Translations under genes and position numbers: made by a program | From: Victivallis vadensis | GTDB taxonomy: Bacteria; Verrucomicrobiota; Lentisphaeria; Victivallales; Victivallaceae | DNA length: 64,000 bases | Reading direction: 5' to 3' | Assembly (NCBI RefSeq): GCF_003096415.1 | Contig: NZ_QEKH01000023.1 | Coordinates: 26,531-90,530 of the forward strand | Notes under the pieces: model-generated | Databases searched by the model: none | Told to the model about the DNA's origin: nothing | What the model saw: only the letters and a program-made list of their open reading frames with translations | Shown: one piece after another, positions 1 to 8,649 of the stretch | How positions within the stretch are numbered: the first letter of the stretch is position 1 | Layout: every line of letters begins with the position of its first letter

Positions 1-2
1 AC

Positions 3-257
3 GAGGAAAACGTCAGGGATTTCAGCTTGTGCGCCATCCCGGAGAATCTTCCGGGTGCCGGTTGCAGATATGCTCCGACGGATGCCGTGACACTGAAATT
101 TGTCCGGCGGCTGAAAAGCGAACCTTTGCTGAAAGCAGTGCTGGCGGGACACGTCCACGCTCATCGCAACCAGATGGATGAACTTGCTGCGAATCTTCCC
201 CAGCTTGTGGCGGGCGGAGGATATTATGGCTGCGGCACGATTATTGAAATCAGTTGA
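3..257 (+). CDS. metallophosphoesterase family protein, C-terminal fragment (runs off the left edge)
   Basis: The reading frame is open from base 3 to a TGA at 255-257, so the gene starts outside the window. The visible 84 residues contain A-G-H-V-H-A-H, which matches the last metal-ligand block (GHxH) of calcineurin-like phosphoesterases, followed by a short beta-rich tail ending GTIIEIS. An internal TTG at 27 could be read as a start, but the open frame upstream argues against it. Its last 34 bases overlap the 3' end of the recombinase remnant on the other strand. The substrate cannot be inferred from this fragment. Confidence 0.6.
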   Translation, partial: EENVRDFSLCAIPENLPGAGCRYAPTDAVTLKFVRRLKSEPLLKAVLAGHVHAHRNQMDELAANLPQLVAGGGYYGCGTIIEIS

Positions 258-961
258 CCTGCCATCATCACAAGCAATCCTGTATGATATGCCAATAGAT
301 TATAAAGCAGTGATGAATGCAGATCCTTGATGCTGATCGCCCGGCGGCCTTCCGGCTTTTTCGTCGTTTTGATTCCAAGTCCTTCCAGAAAACGCTTGAT
401 TCGGTACGAAACCAGCGAAGCATCGTGCAGATACATTTCGGCATGTACCGGAAATACATATCCTCCTCGTCGCGGAAGAGTTTTCAGATAATTCTCCAAA
501 GCCGACAGAATCGGAATTGCCATATCGACGCCGGTTTTGCGGCGCTTGCGGAAGATCATCCGGGTTGCCCATGAAATTTCATCCCATTTGAAAGTACAGA
601 TGTCGCCTTCGGTCAGACCGGTCACGGCGGCAACCAGAAACAGCGGACGGCAGAACTCCGAAAGTTCGTCATCCCGGAAAATGGCCCGCTTGATGAGTGC
701 AAGTTCCGGTTCGGAGAAAATCTCCCGGTCGGTCTGTTTCCACTCTGGAGTAATCACATTTGCCCACGGATTCATGACGAGTCCGGCGTCTTCAGAAAGC
801 TTTGTGAAAATGGTAATCTTCGGATAAGTCACTTTCATAAATGCCAGAAGATCATTCTCCAAACGCAGTTTCTGCCTGACGATATGTTCCGCCGGTATCT
901 GCTTCGACGGTTTCTCCAGTGAAAGCGCAACGGTGTTCTTTGAGACGGAATTTGCCTTCAA
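224..961 (-). pseudogene. degenerate tyrosine recombinase (phage-type integrase)
   Basis: The 245-residue frame resembles the catalytic domain of tyrosine recombinases: a helical block LFLVAAVTGLTEGDICTFKW at about residues 105-124, then RKRRKTG and a C-terminal S-I-K-D-L-H-S-S block. In active enzymes the first block reads TGLR and the last reads H-x-L-R-H. Here the first catalytic Arg is Thr, the H-x-x-R pair is K-D-L-H, and no convincing tyrosine nucleophile follows, because the C-terminus runs into the antisense of the neighbouring gene. It is therefore probably inactive. It sits between a phosphoesterase gene and a tRNA-Met 3' fragment, the usual place for an integrase at an att site. 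A divergent but functional family member is less likely. Confidence 0.6.
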
Positions 962-1095
962 AAAAATGCAAACGAATTATATACTTGTTATTCATATAAT
1001 TCACAATACCTTAACTTGCCTTATTTACAAGCTAAAGTTATCATGGGTCTTGAATAATATTTCAGAGTAATGCCACCTCCTGCAAGAAGTAATTC

Positions 1096-1116
1096 TTGTG
1101 CAAAATTTGTGCAAAA
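1096..1116. repeat. tandem TTGTGCAAAA repeat, possible recombinase arm-type site
   Basis: Two copies of TTGTGCAAAA lie 11 bases apart (1096-1105 and 1107-1116) in the AT-rich stretch between the recombinase remnant and the tRNA fragment. Direct repeats spaced by about one helical turn beside an att core are typical arm-type sites for tyrosine recombinases. That role is inferred from position only. The rest of 962-1199 shows no gene. Confidence 0.35.
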
Positions 1117-1199
1117 TAACCTTGAAATGTTATGGCGAATCCTCTATATTTACAATAAATCACAAGGGATGCTGTTTGAGCTCGCTTTGATGGATCTGT

Positions 1200-1260
1200 T
1201 GCGGGATTGTTCAGGCTCATAACCTGAAGGCCAATGGTTCGATTCCATTCCCCGCTACCA
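1200..1260 (+). tRNA. 3' fragment of tRNA-Met (CAT anticodon), probable displaced att end
   Basis: Bases 1210-1260 contain a good anticodon arm (TCAGG, loop CTCATAA, CCTGA), a variable loop, a perfect T arm (AATGG, TTCGATT, CCATT), the acceptor 3' strand CCCCGCT, a discriminator A and encoded CCA. No D arm or matching 5' acceptor strand (AGCGGGG) lies at the expected distance upstream. TGCGGGA at 1200-1206 would pair at only five of seven positions and leaves no room for a D arm. The fragment is followed by a strong terminator, as the original 3' end of a tRNA gene would be. The best reading is a tRNA 3' end displaced by integration of an element lying to the left. Confidence 0.7.
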
Positions 1261-1272
1261 TTTTTCAGTTTC

Positions 1273-1299
1273 AGCCAATCGAAAAGGATTGGCTTTTTT
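1273..1299 (+). terminator. intrinsic terminator after the tRNA fragment
   Basis: A perfect 8-bp stem AGCCAATC (1273-1280) / GATTGGCT (1287-1294) with a 6-base loop is followed by a run of T. This is a textbook rho-independent terminator. Confidence 0.85.
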
Positions 1300-1889
1300 C
1301 ATTTGTGTTCAGTAGATTACGCCCCAAGTTCCCGCCATCGGGTTGATCGCCGCCTTGTTCTCTTGTTTTTCACCGAATACCATTTTGCAATCAAGTTGGA
1401 TAAACATCACGATATACAAAAATGGTCGTGATACTGAAGATAGCTCCAGATTCAGATAATAACGAGTTTGGATGAAGCGTTTGAATTGGCCGCTCAGAAA
1501 CCATCCAGACATATCGCCCGATCCAGGTGAGGTAAAGGAAAAATTGGAAGCCGAAATTGTATGTAATGGAGAAGCGTGGGAAACGCTGTGATTTTTACAG
1601 GGGGGTCTGACAATTTTTGACCGTTGTGAAAAAGCGGTGCGGGCCGGGAAATTCCCGTAACCGATTTCTCGGTTCAACCGCTTCCCTGATACCCGGGTAT
1701 CAGGGAAGCGCGTTTGATCGAATGATACCGACTCCCCGCCGGTCAGTTCGAACGCCTCGCCGCCGCCGTGAAGTTCGTGATATTGCTTGCGCTTTGGACC
1801 GTGCGCCTTCAAACACGCTCCATTGCGCCTCAAGTTCCCGTTTGAAGGCCAGCTTCAAAACTGTATGTCACCAATGTAACGTATGATTA
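1300..1889. other. 590-bp region without a credible gene
   Basis: Two open frames cross this stretch (minus strand 1309-1833 and plus strand 1617-1886), but neither has a recognisable motif, a plausible ribosome binding site or normal composition, and they overlap each other. The only clear structure is the 32-bp palindrome at 1679-1710, with a smaller CGGGAA-A-TTCCCG inverted repeat near 1645-1657. It may be decayed mobile-element DNA next to the att fragment. Confidence 0.5.
1679..1710. repeat. perfect 32-bp palindrome without spacer
   Basis: The arm CGCTTCCCTGATACCC (1679-1694) is followed immediately by its exact reverse complement (1695-1710), with no unpaired centre. It has no T tract on either side. 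Spacer-free perfect palindromes this long are rare in bacterial DNA. Confidence 0.9.
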
Positions 1890-3155
1890 TTACTGAATTG
1901 TCTCCAATGTCGGGAGCTCATGAAGGTATTTTCTCAGTATCTCCTGCGAAAAGCCGTTGTTTTCAATGATTTCGCGGTAAAATGCGGCACTCGGCTTCGG
2001 AGTCCGTTCAAAGGTCTTGAAGTCCACATTCACGAGACCGAAGCGGGGCAGGAAGGAACTCCATTCGTAGTTGTCCATCAGCGACCAGTAGAGATAGCCG
2101 CGTACATCCATGCCCCGCTTGAGCGCATCATGCACCGCAGAAAGGTAAAGCGCCAGGTAGACGATGCGGAAGCGGTCGTCATTGCAGCTGCAGCCGTTCT
2201 CCGTAATGTAAATCGGCTTGTCGCGGAAACGTTCCAGCATGGCGGTCATGCCTTCGGGATACATCTCCTCCAGATAAAAATCCTTGTCGATCATCCGCAG
2301 CTTCTTGTGCGGAAAACGGGAAGCGGACAGATCCTTCCGGCGGGAATCGATGAGTTCCCGCGTATAAAGGTTGACCGCCCAATAGTCCGCCGCCCCTTTG
2401 AGTTCCGGGCACTCCTCCGCTTCGCCGAACGGCGAAACCAGTTCTCCGGTGGCGATCGCGTGCAGGAAGCAGCCGTTGTACTGAAAATCCCGGTACGCCG
2501 CCATGATCCGGTCCAGCTCGTCATAATAGCGGTACGGAAAAGTCTGTGTCGCCATATGCGCCGAACTGACCGGCACATCGCAAAGCGATTTGATCAGGCG
2601 GTAGGTTTTGGCATGGGCGACCAGATGGTTGAAGCCCAGCTGCGTGTCGATCCTGGTATGGGTGGATTCATTGATGACCAGATAGAAGTCGGCCAATCCG
2701 GCCAAGGTTTTCACGACCTCTTCCGCATAGCGTAGAAAATACGGAAGATTCTCCCGCTTCCAGAAGCCGCCCTTCGCCGCGAACCATTGCGGCACGGTGA
2801 AGTGGTTCAGCGTAACGAACGTTTTGATGCCGAGCTGCTTGAACAGTTCGCTCATCTCCTTGTAATGATCGAGCGCCGACCGGTCGAAGCGGCCTTCCTC
2901 CGGTTCCACCCGGCTCCATTCGACGGAGTAGCGATAGGCATGATGCCCCAGCGAAGCGACCAGTTGCGCGTCTTCCCGGAAAAGCCGCCAGTTGTCGCAG
3001 GCTTTCCCGGAGGGTTCTTCCCTTTTATCCTTCTGTTCCTGATACCAGGCGTCGCTGTGGATATTGTCGCCCTCGACCTGATGGCCGGCGGAGGCGCTGC
3101 CCCACAGAAATCCTTTCGGGAAACTGAAATCCGGCAGGCTGAAAACATCGTACAT
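1890..3155 (-). CDS. GH1 family beta-glycosidase
   Basis: This 421-residue cytoplasmic protein has no signal peptide and matches the GH1 TIM barrel from end to end. It carries the N-terminal FLWGSASAGHQVEG block (residues 16-29), the acid/base in INE (E163), the barrel motif VNLYTRELID and the nucleophile in ITENG (E319). An AAGGAG lies just before the ATG at 3155. GH1 enzymes hydrolyse beta-glucosides, beta-galactosides or their 6-phosphates; the substrate is not evident here. It is the last gene of the AraC-linked hydrolase series and probably handles small oligosaccharides imported by the SSS symporter or released by the upstream enzymes. Confidence 0.92.
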   Translation of the reverse strand: MYDVFSLPDFSFPKGFLWGSASAGHQVEGDNIHSDAWYQEQKDKREEPSGKACDNWRLFREDAQLVASLGHHAYRYSVEWSRVEPEEGRFDRSALDHYKEMSELFKQLGIKTFVTLNHFTVPQWFAAKGGFWKRENLPYFLRYAEEVVKTLAGLADFYLVINESTHTRIDTQLGFNHLVAHAKTYRLIKSLCDVPVSSAHMATQTFPYRYYDELDRIMAAYRDFQYNGCFLHAIATGELVSPFGEAEECPELKGAADYWAVNLYTRELIDSRRKDLSASRFPHKKLRMIDKDFYLEEMYPEGMTAMLERFRDKPIYITENGCSCNDDRFRIVYLALYLSAVHDALKRGMDVRGYLYWSLMDNYEWSSFLPRFGLVNVDFKTFERTPKPSAAFYREIIENNGFSQEILRKYLHELPTLETIQ

Positions 3156-3182
3156 GATAGGCTCCTTTTGCTGATAACCTTG

Positions 3183-5861
3183 TTATAGAATGAAAACGTT
3201 TCCGACGAACCCGTGTTTGCTCAGCGGCAAAGCCCGGCCGCACGGCACGCCGGAGCCGTCCGCCGGGCGGTCGGCATAGGCCGGATTGTCCGCTGTCCGG
3301 ATCAGCAGCGTATTGCGGCCCGGTTTCAGCTTCCCGCCGATCTCAAAACGGCACTGCGGCCCGATTTCGGCGCCGCAATAACTGCCGTTCAGCCAGAGCT
3401 CCGCACAATCGCCGCATTCGGGAATCACCAGTGTTTCCGCGGAAACGCCGTCCCAGTCGAATTCGGCTTCATAACGGATTTCTCCGCAGAAGCGGGTCAG
3501 GTTTTCCTCGACGGTGAGGTTGACCGCCGCTGAGTTTTCCCGGATGACCCGGAACGCCCCGGCGTCTCCGGCCTCGCGCAGGGAGATGCGGTAACGCAAC
3601 GGCAGTTCGCGCATCGCTTTTTCCCCGGACCGGAAAAGCGGCAGTCCGGGTTCGTCCCGGTTGAAAATGACGACGAGCAGTTCCTGCGGGCGCACCGCGA
3701 GCCGGATGCCCTCCGGTTCCGCGGCCAACCGGAAAAGCCGGTTCTTCCACGGGTCGTAGAGAACGGCGTTCTCCGTCGCGGCCACCTGAAACCGGGCGTC
3801 CGTCCGGCCTTCGTTGCAGAAGAAATAACAAATTGCGCCGTCTTCGCCGCGCATGCCGAAGTAACGCAGTTCCGGCATCGCGGGGGAGATCCGCAGCCGT
3901 CCGGGACAGATGCCGCCGAGCCGTTCCGCCAGCGCCGGAACCGGAACGGCATACAGATTGCCGGGTAAAGAAGCCATTGCGGGAGAATCCGGTTCTTCGG
4001 TGCGTTCCGGCATCATTCCGGCGAACAGCAGGGGAACGCCCTGCGCCGCCAGAACCTCAAACCGCTCCAGCAATTTTTCCGGCAGGACCGTCGAACCGGG
4101 AACGATCAGCGCACTGTAACTTGCCGGGCCGACCCGCAGCCGGGAGTTTTCCGCTTCGGCGTCGCGCAGCAGCGTGTCGGCCGGGAGGATATCGTAATCG
4201 AATCCGCCCCGCGTCAGCGCCGCGCAAACCTCGTCCAGGGATGTCACCGCCCCCTGATTGACCCAGTCGCCCTCCGCATTGTAATAGATTGCGACATCGG
4301 CCAGGTGTTCGCCGCCGGCGAGCAGATGGCAGACCCGCTGGGCATAACGCATCAGCTTGCAGAAAATCCCGTATTGCGGATTGAAACCGCCGGCGTAAAA
4401 CGCCGGGGCGAGGTAGCTCATGCAATAGCCCGGCGGCGTGAAACCACCACCGTTCCTGTGTTCGTCCGCATCCCCCCGGAACACTTCCGGCAGACACATC
4501 GAATAGGCGTGCGGAATATAGTGATTCACCCCGGAAGCGAGGTAAAAATTCAGGATCGCGCGCATGAACGACAACCCGGCATTCCAGCCGTAGGCGCCGA
4601 AAATCTCGCAGACCGAACGGCCGCGCATCCTCGGATTGTGCCGGGCGAGCGAAACCGCCAGCTTCGGCATGGTGTACTGATAGAAAAGCGTATTCTTGAG
4701 TTGAGTCCCCTGATTCAGCGCGTGGGGCATCGAGGTGATCCCCGGAATCGTCTGGCCGAGCACGGTGTCGATGCCTGCCATGTGCTGCCCGGCCATCGCC
4801 CGGAAAAAGTGCCCGCATCCCCAGCCGGTGCGCATATGCGCGCCTTCGTCTTCAAGGACATGCCCGATATATTCGACGCCGTGACGTTCGCACCAGTCGC
4901 CCAGCCGGCAGCTGTAATTTTCGCGCCAGAGGCCGGTGATCAGGTCCATATAGGCGAGCCTCAGGGCGGTGTCGCCGGGGGATACCGCATCCCACAATGC
5001 GGGCAGCCGGAGCATCAGCTCGTCTTCGGTCATCCGGCACCTGGCCGCGAGGAGCCGCGCCATGTCGGCGCTCCACGGATAAAGCCGCCGGAGCTGGCCC
5101 ATCCGGTGTTCGGCATAATCGTCTCCGTATTGGCCGTCGCAGTTGCCGAACGCCGGTTCGTCGGAGAAAAATCCGGCAAAGACCGTGCCGAAATAAGCGG
5201 AAAAACGGTCATGGATCTTTTCATGCACCTCGTCGATCAGATGCCGGCAGGAGTTTGCCGAAACCATTGTGATATAGTTGGCGAACATCCCCTGCCGGGC
5301 GGGATCGGCGGTCATCACGAAATAGATGCGCCAGATGCCCTCCGGCAGGTCAAGCATGCAGAGGCCGTCTTTGATGCTGCCGCTCAGGTCGACCGGGTCG
5401 CCGGTGCACTCGCCGCTCCGTCCGTCGCGGCGATATGCCGCTATTGCGAGGATGGTTTCGGCGGCGGTATGTTCCGGCAGGAAAGCGGCTCCGGCGGAAA
5501 GCGGCCCGACGACATCCATCAGCTCAATCCGCAGGCATTGCTGGCGGAACGGCGCATTTTCCGGGCGTTTCAGGGAGTCGTTCGCGCTGCCGGTATTCAC
5601 ATGCGAATCGTCGAGCAGCCAGACGCGCATCCGGCAGGCGGCGGCATATTGCAGGACTTCTTCAAAAAGCCGCATCCACGGTTCCGTGCAGAACCAGTCG
5701 CCGCCGCGGTTTTCAAAGATGAACTCCGAAATGCCCGCGCGGCGGATCGCATCCATCTCCTTTCTGACCTGTTCCGCACTCTCTCCTGTATACCAGAGCA
5801 GCGGGATCAGGTAGCTGCCGGTCCGGTCCGACAAACACTCCGAAATTTTTTGAGAAATCAT
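3183..5861 (-). CDS. GH106-like glycoside hydrolase (putative alpha-L-rhamnosidase clan)
   Basis: This is an 892-residue protein. The start at 5861 is chosen because GGAG lies just upstream. The open frame continues to 5939, but that extension (a run of Pro and Arg) comes from the hairpin-rich spacer. The N-terminal half reads as a TIM barrel (PLLWYTGESAEQVRKEM, then GISEFIFE, WLLDDSHVN and GFFSDEPAF), as in the large GH106-like group. A glutamine-amidotransferase-like segment follows (LIVPGSTVLPEKLLERFEVL). The C-terminus is a galactose-binding-like sandwich (AELWLNGSYCG, then LKPGRNTLLIR). No signal peptide is seen, so it probably acts inside the cell, next to the equally cytoplasmic GH78 upstream. 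The family assignment is tentative and catalytic residues are not assigned. Confidence 0.6.
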   Translation of the reverse strand: MISQKISECLSDRTGSYLIPLLWYTGESAEQVRKEMDAIRRAGISEFIFENRGGDWFCTEPWMRLFEEVLQYAAACRMRVWLLDDSHVNTGSANDSLKRPENAPFRQQCLRIELMDVVGPLSAGAAFLPEHTAAETILAIAAYRRDGRSGECTGDPVDLSGSIKDGLCMLDLPEGIWRIYFVMTADPARQGMFANYITMVSANSCRHLIDEVHEKIHDRFSAYFGTVFAGFFSDEPAFGNCDGQYGDDYAEHRMGQLRRLYPWSADMARLLAARCRMTEDELMLRLPALWDAVSPGDTALRLAYMDLITGLWRENYSCRLGDWCERHGVEYIGHVLEDEGAHMRTGWGCGHFFRAMAGQHMAGIDTVLGQTIPGITSMPHALNQGTQLKNTLFYQYTMPKLAVSLARHNPRMRGRSVCEIFGAYGWNAGLSFMRAILNFYLASGVNHYIPHAYSMCLPEVFRGDADEHRNGGGFTPPGYCMSYLAPAFYAGGFNPQYGIFCKLMRYAQRVCHLLAGGEHLADVAIYYNAEGDWVNQGAVTSLDEVCAALTRGGFDYDILPADTLLRDAEAENSRLRVGPASYSALIVPGSTVLPEKLLERFEVLAAQGVPLLFAGMMPERTEEPDSPAMASLPGNLYAVPVPALAERLGGICPGRLRISPAMPELRYFGMRGEDGAICYFFCNEGRTDARFQVAATENAVLYDPWKNRLFRLAAEPEGIRLAVRPQELLVVIFNRDEPGLPLFRSGEKAMRELPLRYRISLREAGDAGAFRVIRENSAAVNLTVEENLTRFCGEIRYEAEFDWDGVSAETLVIPECGDCAELWLNGSYCGAEIGPQCRFEIGGKLKPGRNTLLIRTADNPAYADRPADGSGVPCGRALPLSKHGFVGNVFIL

Positions 5862-5865
5862 ACTA

Positions 5866-6082
5866 TCTCCTATGTACCCCAAAAAGTTGCCACCCTTCCT
5901 CCTTCGCCGAGGCTGCGGAGGACAAGTCGGGCTTGTCATCCACAGCGCTTGCGCGACGGATGATACTTTTCGGGGGCCCCGCTCTACAGTGTTCCGTGCG
6001 GCTCCGCCGTACCCACACCTTCGAGAAAGGAATCGTTAATACTTCGATGGTATTGACATACCATCTTCTTGCGGATCGTAAA
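5866..6082 (-). other. hairpin-rich spacer between two rhamnosidase-type genes
   Basis: This 217-base gap holds several inverted repeats: GATGGTAT/ATACCATC with a 4-base loop (6046-6065), GACAAG/CTTGTC around 5920-5938, TCCTCC/GGAGGA around 5900-5923 and GCGG/CCGC near 6000. None is followed by a clear T run on the minus strand, so these are not obvious terminators. They could be processing or stabilising elements within the transcript, or part of a dispersed repeat. No gene is supported here. Confidence 0.5.
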
Positions 6083-8635
6083 TCAACATAAGATGTGCCT
6101 GCCCGGGGCAAGCGGCAGTTCGCGGCCGCCGGGCAGCCGGGCCGAAGCTGGGAGTCCGGGAGGAACTTCCGCTTCCCAGTACAGTTCTCCCTCCGGCGTC
6201 AGGCTCCAGGAACTGGCGATACGCCCGAAGGGGGAGTCGAACACCGCTTCCACCGGCGAGAAACGGCGGTCCGGAATGATTTCGAAAACCAGGCCGTCAT
6301 GACGGTAGTGGATTCCGGCCAGCCAGCTTACCAGAAATTCGGAAACCGCTCCGTAGGCATAGTGATTGAAACTGTTCATCGAAACGTCGCCGAACCCTTT
6401 TTCCCGCGAAAAGCTGTCCCACCGTTCCCAGAACGTCGTCGCCCCCTGCCTGACCTGAAAAAGCCATGACGGACACTCCCGTTGCAGCAGCAGGTCGCAG
6501 GCGCACCGGGTGCGGCCGAAGCGCGCCAATGTCGGCAGGATCAGGGCGGTGCCGAGAAATCCGGTCGAAAGTTTCGTCCCGTTGCCGCGAATCCGCTGCT
6601 CGAGCAGGTCCAGATTGCCGGTGACGGCGCCGGGGGCGGCCAGCCCGAATGACAGCGCCAGCACCAGCGCGGTCTGGGTCGCGGGACGAACCAGGCCGGC
6701 GCCGTCGGTGAACTTCCGCCGGAACGCCCGTTTCACATTTTCGGCAAGTTTCAGGAAATGATCGCGGTCGCCGGGAATCTGCAGGATTCCGGCCGCCTCG
6801 GCGACGTTTTCCGCACAATGGGCGAAATAGGCGGTCGCCACCAGCTCAGGCGGAGTCTCCTCCGGCGCGAGCCAGTCGCCGAACTGCCCTTCGCCGCCGA
6901 TGACGAAATCCTCCGAGCGGGAAAGCTGGTAATGCAAAGCGCGTTTCATCGCCTCATAATTTTCCGCCAGCACCGCCGTCGAACCGTAGTGGCGGTAAAG
7001 AGCGCAGGGGAGCAGGGTCACGGCATCCCCCCACCCCGCCGCGCCGTCGTTGATGTGCAGCACCGCCGGAGCGATCGAGGGGGCGGCGCCTTCCGGCGTG
7101 AAGCCGTCCCGGATATCGCGGAGATATTTCCGGAAAAAAGCCAGACAGTCCATATTCAGCATCGCCGCGGGAGCGAAAATCTGCGCGTCACCGGTCCAGC
7201 CGAGCCGCTCGTCACGCTGCGGGCAGTCGGTCGGAATCTCCAGAAAGTTGCTGCGCTGTCCCCAGAGAGCATTGAGCCACAGCCGGTTGACGCCGGAGTC
7301 GCCGCATGAAAAGCGGCACCGATCCGGCATCGCGCTGTACATGACCAGCGCGGTAACGTCCAGCTCCTCCGGCGGAATCCGGTCGAACTGCCAGCCGTCT
7401 ATCTGCAGATAGCGGAACCCGTGAAAAGTGAACTTCGGCACATATTCCGCGGCCTGTTCCACGGGACCTGCGCAGATGTAGCTGTCCTGCGAACGGGCTC
7501 CACGGTAATTCAGCGTGTAGAGCGAGCCGTCCGGCTCCAGAATCTCGGCGGTCGCAAAGGTGTACCGCCTGCCGGGAATCCCGCGCGGCCGCACCCGGAA
7601 CGTGCCGGAGAAGTTCTGGCCGAAATCCCAGATGCAGACGTCTTTTTTCGGACGCAGCAGCCGGACCGGTTTCAACTCCCGCATATACCGGACCGGCGGG
7701 GCGCTTTTCTGAACGAGCCAGGGCGTCTCCGCAACTTCGCCGCTTTCGCGGGCGGCCTCCCACGCGCCGTCGTCGAAGCCGGGAGTATTCCAGCCGGGCA
7801 TTTCCAGCCGGGCGTCGTAATCTTCCCCGTCATAGAGATCGGAGCCGAGGATCGGCCCGGTCGCCGTTTTCCAGCCGGAATCGGTGACCACGGATTCGCG
7901 CCGTCCGTCCCGGTAGACCAGCTCCAGATGCGCAAGCAGCTCCGGGTGCGGATGATAGACGTTGCGCATCCGCAGCACGGTGAGGTTGCCGCAGCACCAG
8001 CCTTCCGCCAGGATCACCCCGAGCGCGTGTCTGCCCGGCGGCAGGCGGTCGGAAAGATCATAGGAAAGAAACTGAATCTGTTTCCTGAAATCGGTCCAGC
8101 CGGGGGCGAGAAGATCGCCGCCGATCCGGGTTCCGTCCAGAGACGGTTCAAAAACTCCGCGCGCCGTGATCGAGAGCACCGCCCGGCGCAAACCGTCGCC
8201 GACGGTGAACTCGCGCCGGAAGTGCGGGGCCGGAGCCGCCGCCGCACAGCAGTTTCCGGCAAACCGGATCCAGCGCGCGCCGTGCCAGTCGCCGGGCGAC
8301 AGCAACGCAACCTCAAACGTGTTTTCCACGGAAAAGGGCGACGGGCTGCCGTCCCGGTCGAAAACGCGGATGCAAAAGCTGACCCGGTCGCCGGCTTTCA
8401 GCCCGGCGCCCCGCCACGGGACTCCCCGGCAGGCGGTCCCGACGACCCGGCCGGAATCCCAGAGCAACCGCCCGTCCGCGCCGGATGCCACGATCTGATA
8501 ACCGCCTTGCCGGGAATCGGGAGAATCCGTTTCGATGCGCCAGGAGAACTCCACCTGCGGCGACGCGACGAAAAGAAGCTCCCCGGTGCAGTCGCGGTCG
8601 TTGACCTGCACCCCGGTTACAGCCAGAATACTCAT
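6083..8635 (-). CDS. GH78 alpha-L-rhamnosidase
   Basis: This 850-residue protein has the domain order of bacterial GH78 enzymes: an N-terminal fibronectin-like domain (FSWRIETDSPDSRQGGYQI), a carbohydrate-binding N domain (ILAEGWCCGNL), a concanavalin-like domain, then the (alpha/alpha)6 barrel with DCPQRDERLGWTGDAQIF at about residues 473-490. The acidic residues of this block form the catalytic region in the family. A small C-terminal beta domain closes the protein. No signal peptide is present. It starts 14 bp after the stop of the upstream secreted enzyme, so the two are cotranscribed. It removes terminal alpha-L-rhamnose from oligosaccharides or glycosides. Confidence 0.93.
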   Translation of the reverse strand: MSILAVTGVQVNDRDCTGELLFVASPQVEFSWRIETDSPDSRQGGYQIVASGADGRLLWDSGRVVGTACRGVPWRGAGLKAGDRVSFCIRVFDRDGSPSPFSVENTFEVALLSPGDWHGARWIRFAGNCCAAAAPAPHFRREFTVGDGLRRAVLSITARGVFEPSLDGTRIGGDLLAPGWTDFRKQIQFLSYDLSDRLPPGRHALGVILAEGWCCGNLTVLRMRNVYHPHPELLAHLELVYRDGRRESVVTDSGWKTATGPILGSDLYDGEDYDARLEMPGWNTPGFDDGAWEAARESGEVAETPWLVQKSAPPVRYMRELKPVRLLRPKKDVCIWDFGQNFSGTFRVRPRGIPGRRYTFATAEILEPDGSLYTLNYRGARSQDSYICAGPVEQAAEYVPKFTFHGFRYLQIDGWQFDRIPPEELDVTALVMYSAMPDRCRFSCGDSGVNRLWLNALWGQRSNFLEIPTDCPQRDERLGWTGDAQIFAPAAMLNMDCLAFFRKYLRDIRDGFTPEGAAPSIAPAVLHINDGAAGWGDAVTLLPCALYRHYGSTAVLAENYEAMKRALHYQLSRSEDFVIGGEGQFGDWLAPEETPPELVATAYFAHCAENVAEAAGILQIPGDRDHFLKLAENVKRAFRRKFTDGAGLVRPATQTALVLALSFGLAAPGAVTGNLDLLEQRIRGNGTKLSTGFLGTALILPTLARFGRTRCACDLLLQRECPSWLFQVRQGATTFWERWDSFSREKGFGDVSMNSFNHYAYGAVSEFLVSWLAGIHYRHDGLVFEIIPDRRFSPVEAVFDSPFGRIASSWSLTPEGELYWEAEVPPGLPASARLPGGRELPLAPGRHILC

Positions 8636-8649
8636 GGGGTCTTTTTACT

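Noticed and set aside
1184..1260. Complete tRNA-Met gene
   Set aside because: The 3' half is perfect, but the D arm and the matching 5' acceptor strand are missing; pairing of TGCGGGA with the 3' strand has two mismatches and leaves no room for a D arm.
1309..1886. Two overlapping open frames (minus 1309-1833, plus 1617-1886)
   Set aside because: No recognisable motif, no ribosome binding site, atypical composition, and part of each is made by the 32-bp palindrome.
5862..5939. 26-residue N-terminal extension of the GH106-like protein
   Set aside because: Pro/Arg-rich translation of the hairpin spacer; GGAG precedes the ATG at 5861.
4305..5963. 552-residue open frame on the plus strand
   Set aside because: Antisense to the GH106-like gene, Arg/His-rich, no motif; a by-product of GC-rich codon usage.
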